DNA of 8,676 bases from Actinomycetes bacterium (lineage in GTDB: Bacteria; Actinomycetota; Actinomycetes; Propionibacteriales; Propionibacteriaceae): assembly GCA_029778515.1 (NCBI GenBank), contig JAKOQD010000018.1, forward strand, positions 1 to 8,676. The letters run 5' to 3'. Positions 6,331-8,676 of the stretch are shown piece by piece. The notes below the pieces were generated by a model. The model did not search any database, was not told where the DNA came from, and saw nothing but the letters and a program-made list of their open reading frames with translations. Made by a program: the position numbers and the translations under genes. Position 1 is the stretch's first letter, and every line of letters starts with the position of its first letter.

Positions 6331-6367
6331 TGGTCGGGTGTCGGGCTCGGACCTTGCCCACCCATCC

Positions 6368-6395
6368 TGGGACATCGCGGGCGAGATCCGTCCCA
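6368..6395 (-). terminator. Weak hairpin after the 109-aa gene
   Basis: TGGGAC (6368-6373) pairs with GTCCCA (6390-6395), with a short inner ATC/GAT pairing. It lies just beyond the minus-strand stop at 6399. There is no T run, so a terminator role is only possible. Confidence 0.25.
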
Positions 6396-6398
6396 CAA

Positions 6399-6728
6399 TC
6401 AGGTCTGGCGAGAGGTGCACGCTCGCCACTGGCTTTCGTCACGACAGGGGTAGACGCAGCCGACACCGACCAGAGTCAACAGTCCGTGGGGCAGCAGGTA
6501 CGCGACTGTGTCCAGCTTCCACGCCTCAACGAGCCTGGTGATCTGCCTGCCGTCGTGAAAACGCCACCGCTCGAGGTGGTCCTCCAGCCAGACGTCCACT
6601 TCGCAGCCATCGCGCCACATGAAAGTGGCGCGAAGCGGTGGCTCGTCGTACAGGTGCCGTGAGGCAAGTCCACGCTGGATCCAGTGCACGTTGTGCCCGG
6701 GTCCAAAGCGGTCGCAGGAATCGGTCAT
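6399..6728 (-). CDS. Hypothetical protein, 109 aa, tryptophan-rich
   Basis: No family is recognised. The protein is a small soluble-looking chain with six tryptophans (16, 38, 47, 55, 70, 101) and five cysteines, two of them as CVYPC (91-95). A central acidic stretch reads DGCEVDVWLEDHLERWRFHDGR (40-61). A hydrophobic run around residues 76-93 is interrupted by proline and histidine, so a membrane segment is doubtful. Most codons end in G or C, as expected of a real gene here. The start was chosen at ATG 6728, because GGAG (6735-6738) lies 6 bases upstream; another in-frame ATG at 6734 touches that site directly. Extending the frame to 6938 would run into a dispersed repeat and gives less plausible codon use. 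The ATG overlaps the TGA of an upstream small frame as ATGA, suggesting translational coupling. The gene lies just outside the putative attR. Confidence 0.6.
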   Translation of the reverse strand: MTDSCDRFGPGHNVHWIQRGLASRHLYDEPPLRATFMWRDGCEVDVWLEDHLERWRFHDGRQITRLVEAWKLDTVAYLLPHGLLTLVGVGCVYPCRDESQWRACTSRQT

Positions 6729-6862
6729 GAACATCTCCGAGGTCGCAGCTTCCCCGACAGCTCCTGCCGGGGCTGATCTTCCTCCGGGGGCACCGTGTGC
6801 GGGACGCGGTTGCCAGGCGGCCAGCCGGAGGGTTTGGGGCCGCGCTTCTCGATCGCGCCCAA
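6725..6862 (-). CDS. Possible small coupled reading frame, 45 aa or 5'-truncated gene
   Basis: The frame reads GAIEKRGPKPSGWPPGNR and continues through a proline- and charge-rich segment to a TGA at 6725-6727, which overlaps the next gene's ATG as ATGA. In the first two-thirds nearly all codons end in G or C, better than the alternative frame through the same bases. The start is uncertain: TTG 6862 is used here without a ribosome binding site. The frame stays open upstream to ATG 6922, but that ATG lies in a dispersed repeat. It may therefore be the remnant of a longer gene whose 5' end was replaced by the repeat. No function is assigned. Confidence 0.33.
   Translation of the reverse strand: MGAIEKRGPKPSGWPPGNRVPHTVPPEEDQPRQELSGKLRPRRCS
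6735..6738 (-). promoter_or_regulatory. Shine-Dalgarno site selecting ATG 6728
   Basis: The minus strand reads GGAG-ATGTTC-ATG. The 6-base spacing favours the second ATG over the one that abuts the site. Confidence 0.5.
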
Positions 6863-6895
6863 CTGTACTGCGGCGCTCAGACAAGGTGTTACGTC

Positions 6896-6939
6896 GCGGG
6901 TAATCTCTACAGGCTCGATCATCGACAGGTTGAGCCATG
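6896..6939 (-). repeat. Dispersed repeat copy between ligB and the small genes
   Basis: Read on the minus strand it contains GATGATCGAGCCTGTAGAG followed by ATTACCCGC. It aligns with GATGGTCGAGCATGTCGAG followed by ATCACACCGC at 8532-8560, with a few mismatches and a one-base gap. It also carries CTCAACCTGTCGA, a related half-unit. Confidence 0.55.
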
Positions 6940-6979
6940 GGCTAGGACCATCGAAAGGTGAACCAGTCGGGTCTGCGAG

Positions 6980-8485
6980 TCAGCGCGGTTCGCGTGTTGC
7001 CAAGTCCCGAATGACGTCCACCGTGTCGGCATCGTCGGCAGCCTTATCGTCCCGGTAACGCACCACCCTTGCGAAGCGGAGAGCCATGCCTCCGGGGTAG
7101 CGGGTCGAACGCTGCACCCCATCGAAGGCGACCTCGACCACCTGCTCGGGACGCACGAACACCACGTGGCCCTCGCGATGGGTCTCAAGCGCCAGGAAGC
7201 GCTCCGTCTGCCACGCCAGCATCTCGTCCGTCATGCCCTTGAACGTCTTGCCCAACATCACGAACCCCGCGGACGCGGGATCGCGCGCCCCGAGATGGAT
7301 GTTCGACAGCAGTCCGCGCCGCCGTCCGCTGCCCCACTCGACCGCCAGCACCACCAGGTCGAGCGTGTGCACCGGTTTCACCTTCACCCAGGCCGCGCCG
7401 CGCCGTCCGGCTTGGTAGCCGGCGTCCAGCGCTTTGATCACCACCCCTTCGTGTCCGGCCGCCAGCACCTGGCGCGAGAAGTCCTCAGCAGTGCCCGGAT
7501 CGGTCGTCACCAAACGCGCGACTTGCAGCTCCGCAGGCAGCAATGCCGCCAAATGCGCTTGTCGTACCGACATTGGCAGGTCGACCAGATCGACCTCGTC
7601 CACATGCAGCAGGTCGAAGAAGAATGGCACCAACTCCGCCTGCGCTGATGCCGTGTCCTGGAACAGCATCGGACGCCCGTCCGGACGCAACGCCAGCGCC
7701 TCCCCGTCCAGCACCAATCGCGACGCAGGCAGCCGAGCCACCGCGACCACCACCGCGGGCAGCCGCGCAGTGATGTCGTCCAGGCTGCGGCTGTAGACGC
7801 CGACGGCATCACCCTCCCGATGCACCTGGATGCGAATCCCGTCCAGCTTCGCCTCCACGGCCACCGGCGTCCCCGCCCCGAACCGTCCCAGCGCCTCCTC
7901 GATCGACCCTGCACTGGACGCCAGCATCGGCAGCACCGGACGTCCCACCTGCAGCGTGATCTCCGCCAATCCCGCCTCGCCGGCTGCCTGTGCGGTCACC
8001 GCCACTACCGGGATCGAACCTGCGAACATCGCCGCCCGCCGCACCGTCTCCACCGGCACCTCGAACGCGGACGCGATCGCCGGCAGCAGCAATCCGACCA
8101 ACGCCCCCTGGCGCGTCTCCCCGGTGATCAGCCCGCTCAGGAAGGCCTGTTCAGCCGGCGTCGCCCGCCCGAACAGCTGAGCCAGCGAAGCCTGTCGTGC
8201 CCCCTGTGAACCCGCTCCGCCCAACCCAGCCAACTCGCCGAACGCCGCGTCCACCTCCGTCAACGTCAGCGTCGGCGCATCCGCAGCCTCTGGACGCGAC
8301 AGCAGGGACCGCCAGCCCACCCCTGTCCGCCGCTGACGCAGCGAGCCCGACAAGTAGTGCGCCACGATCTCCAGTTCGTCAGCGGAAGCCGCTGCCAGGC
8401 TCTCCGCGAGCGCGGCTACCTTGGCCGTCCGCGAACTCGTCGCGGCCACCCGTGCCGACGTCTGCACCACCTGAACCAGCAGCAT
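6980..8485 (-). CDS. ligB: ATP-dependent DNA ligase LigB
   Basis: The enzyme seals nicks using ATP through a ligase-AMP intermediate. It belongs to the accessory LigB type of mycobacteria and relatives, which also rely on NAD-dependent LigA for replication. The 501-aa protein has the expected order. An N-terminal DNA-binding domain (about 1-175) starts [19 protein letters not shown], which closely resembles the mycobacterial LigB start. The adenylation domain carries motif I EAKLDG with nucleophile Lys213. SRSLDDIT (232-239), FFFDLLH (288-294), EGVVIKA (346-352) and WVKVKP (366-371, motif V) follow. The C-terminal OB-fold begins near [12 protein letters not shown] (380-391) and keeps [17 protein letters not shown] (462-478). 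ATG 8485 was chosen because family similarity begins there; upstream in-frame codons lie in a repeat. There is no Shine-Dalgarno site. No terminator is obvious after the stop. Confidence 0.95.
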   Translation of the reverse strand: MLLVQVVQTSARVAATSSRTAKVAALAESLAAASADELEIVAHYLSGSLRQRRTGVGWRSLLSRPEAADAPTLTLTEVDAAFGELAGLGGAGSQGARQASLAQLFGRATPAEQAFLSGLITGETRQGALVGLLLPAIASAFEVPVETVRRAAMFAGSIPVVAVTAQAAGEAGLAEITLQVGRPVLPMLASSAGSIEEALGRFGAGTPVAVEAKLDGIRIQVHREGDAVGVYSRSLDDITARLPAVVVAVARLPASRLVLDGEALALRPDGRPMLFQDTASAQAELVPFFFDLLHVDEVDLVDLPMSVRQAHLAALLPAELQVARLVTTDPGTAEDFSRQVLAAGHEGVVIKALDAGYQAGRRGAAWVKVKPVHTLDLVVLAVEWGSGRRRGLLSNIHLGARDPASAGFVMLGKTFKGMTDEMLAWQTERFLALETHREGHVVFVRPEQVVEVAFDGVQRSTRYPGGMALRFARVVRYRDDKAADDADTVDVIRDLATREPR

Positions 8486-8491
8486 GGGACA

Positions 8492-8497
8492 ACTATC
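8492..8497 (-). promoter_or_regulatory. Possible -10 box for leaderless ligB transcript
   Basis: The minus strand reads GATAGT-TGTCCC-ATG, a -10-like hexamer ending 6 bases before the start codon, with no ribosome binding site. TTGTCA at 8509-8514 resembles a -35 but is only 11 bases away, so the promoter assignment is tentative. Confidence 0.3.
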
Positions 8498-8531
8498 AGT
8501 GCTGCCTCTGACAATCGCCAGGGGTGTCGAA

Positions 8532-8610
8532 GCGGTGTGATCTCGACATGCTCGACCATCCCAAGGCTCGTGGGCGGAGGTCATCGGGGTCTCGACCAGC
8601 TCGATCAACC
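8532..8610 (-). repeat. Dispersed repeat cluster upstream of ligB
   Basis: Two units lie on the minus strand: TTGATCGAGCTGGTCGAGAC (within 8586-8610) and GATGGTCGAGCATGTCGAG (within 8532-8560), separated by about 25 bases. Both match the family seen at 6896-6939. The frame open through this block would give ligB a false N-terminal extension of 41 residues. Confidence 0.6.
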
Positions 8611-8642
8611 GAACACATCGCGCCGACCGATTGCGCGCGAGG

Positions 8643-8648
8643 TAACTT
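8643..8648 (+). promoter_or_regulatory. Possible -10 box of the divergent gene at the right edge
   Basis: TAACTT fits TANNNT and is followed by 6 bases and then GTG 8655. This is the same spacing as at namA and the Fic gene. No -35 is evident. Confidence 0.3.
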
Positions 8649-8654
8649 CTCCCA

Positions 8655-8676
8655 GTGACCGAACCCCTCCACCGCA
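8655..8676 (+). CDS. Probable start of a + strand gene, cut by the window end
   Basis: GTG at 8655 opens a frame reading MTEPLHR to the window edge. It is divergent from ligB, has no Shine-Dalgarno site, and has a -10-like box at leaderless distance. Seven codons cannot identify a product. Confidence 0.35.

Noticed and set aside
6729..6938. N-terminal extension of the 109-aa gene to a 179-aa protein
   Set aside because: Codon third positions are poor in this frame here, it starts in a repeat, and a ribosome binding site supports ATG 6728.
8486..8608. In-frame N-terminal extension of ligB
   Set aside because: It translates a dispersed repeat, and similarity to mycobacterial LigB begins at the ATG at 8485.

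Overview
The window looks like chromosomal DNA of a high-GC Actinomycetota, estimated by eye at roughly two-thirds GC. The evidence is a GTP-type PEP carboxykinase, an ATP-dependent DNA ligase of the mycobacterial LigB type, a tRNA gene without an encoded CCA, G/C-ending codons, and several starts without a Shine-Dalgarno site. The genus cannot be fixed from sequence alone.

Layout. Bases 1-178 hold the 3' end of an unidentified + strand gene whose frame is unclear, followed by a hairpin. Next on the + strand come an Old Yellow Enzyme family NADPH dehydrogenase (namA-like, 253-1341) and a LacI-family repressor (1440-2453). The repressor converges on a minus-strand GTP-dependent PEP carboxykinase (pckG, 2688-4526). 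The gap between them holds a mosaic of REP-like repeats with a perfect 33-bp inverted repeat (2469-2501/2598-2630), then a strong terminator hairpin for pckG. Upstream of pckG, a 383-bp gap (4527-4909) carries decayed copies of a dispersed repeat and the promoter of tRNA-Arg(ACG) (4910-4982).

The most interesting segment is 4910-6330. The tRNA and its terminator are followed by one gene encoding a Fic-domain protein (5092-6318) with a built-in inhibitory motif and a likely C-terminal winged helix. A perfect 12-bp inverted repeat lies directly over its predicted promoter. The gene's last codon and stop lie inside an exact 17-bp copy of the tRNA anticodon arm (6314-6330). This is the arrangement of attL and attR around an island integrated at a tRNA gene, here reduced to a single gene with no integrase.

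To the right, on the minus strand, are a small unrecognised 109-aa gene (6399-6728), a possible small reading frame coupled to it by an ATGA overlap (6725-6862), and ligB (6980-8485). A second dispersed repeat cluster (8532-8610) fills the gap before a probable leaderless + strand gene that starts at 8655 and runs off the window.

Functionally the window mixes metabolism (flavin-dependent alkene reduction, gluconeogenesis), sugar-type transcriptional regulation, DNA repair, and a putative self-regulated Fic AMPylation module. Only namA/lacI and the two small minus-strand frames look like possible functional or transcriptional neighbours.
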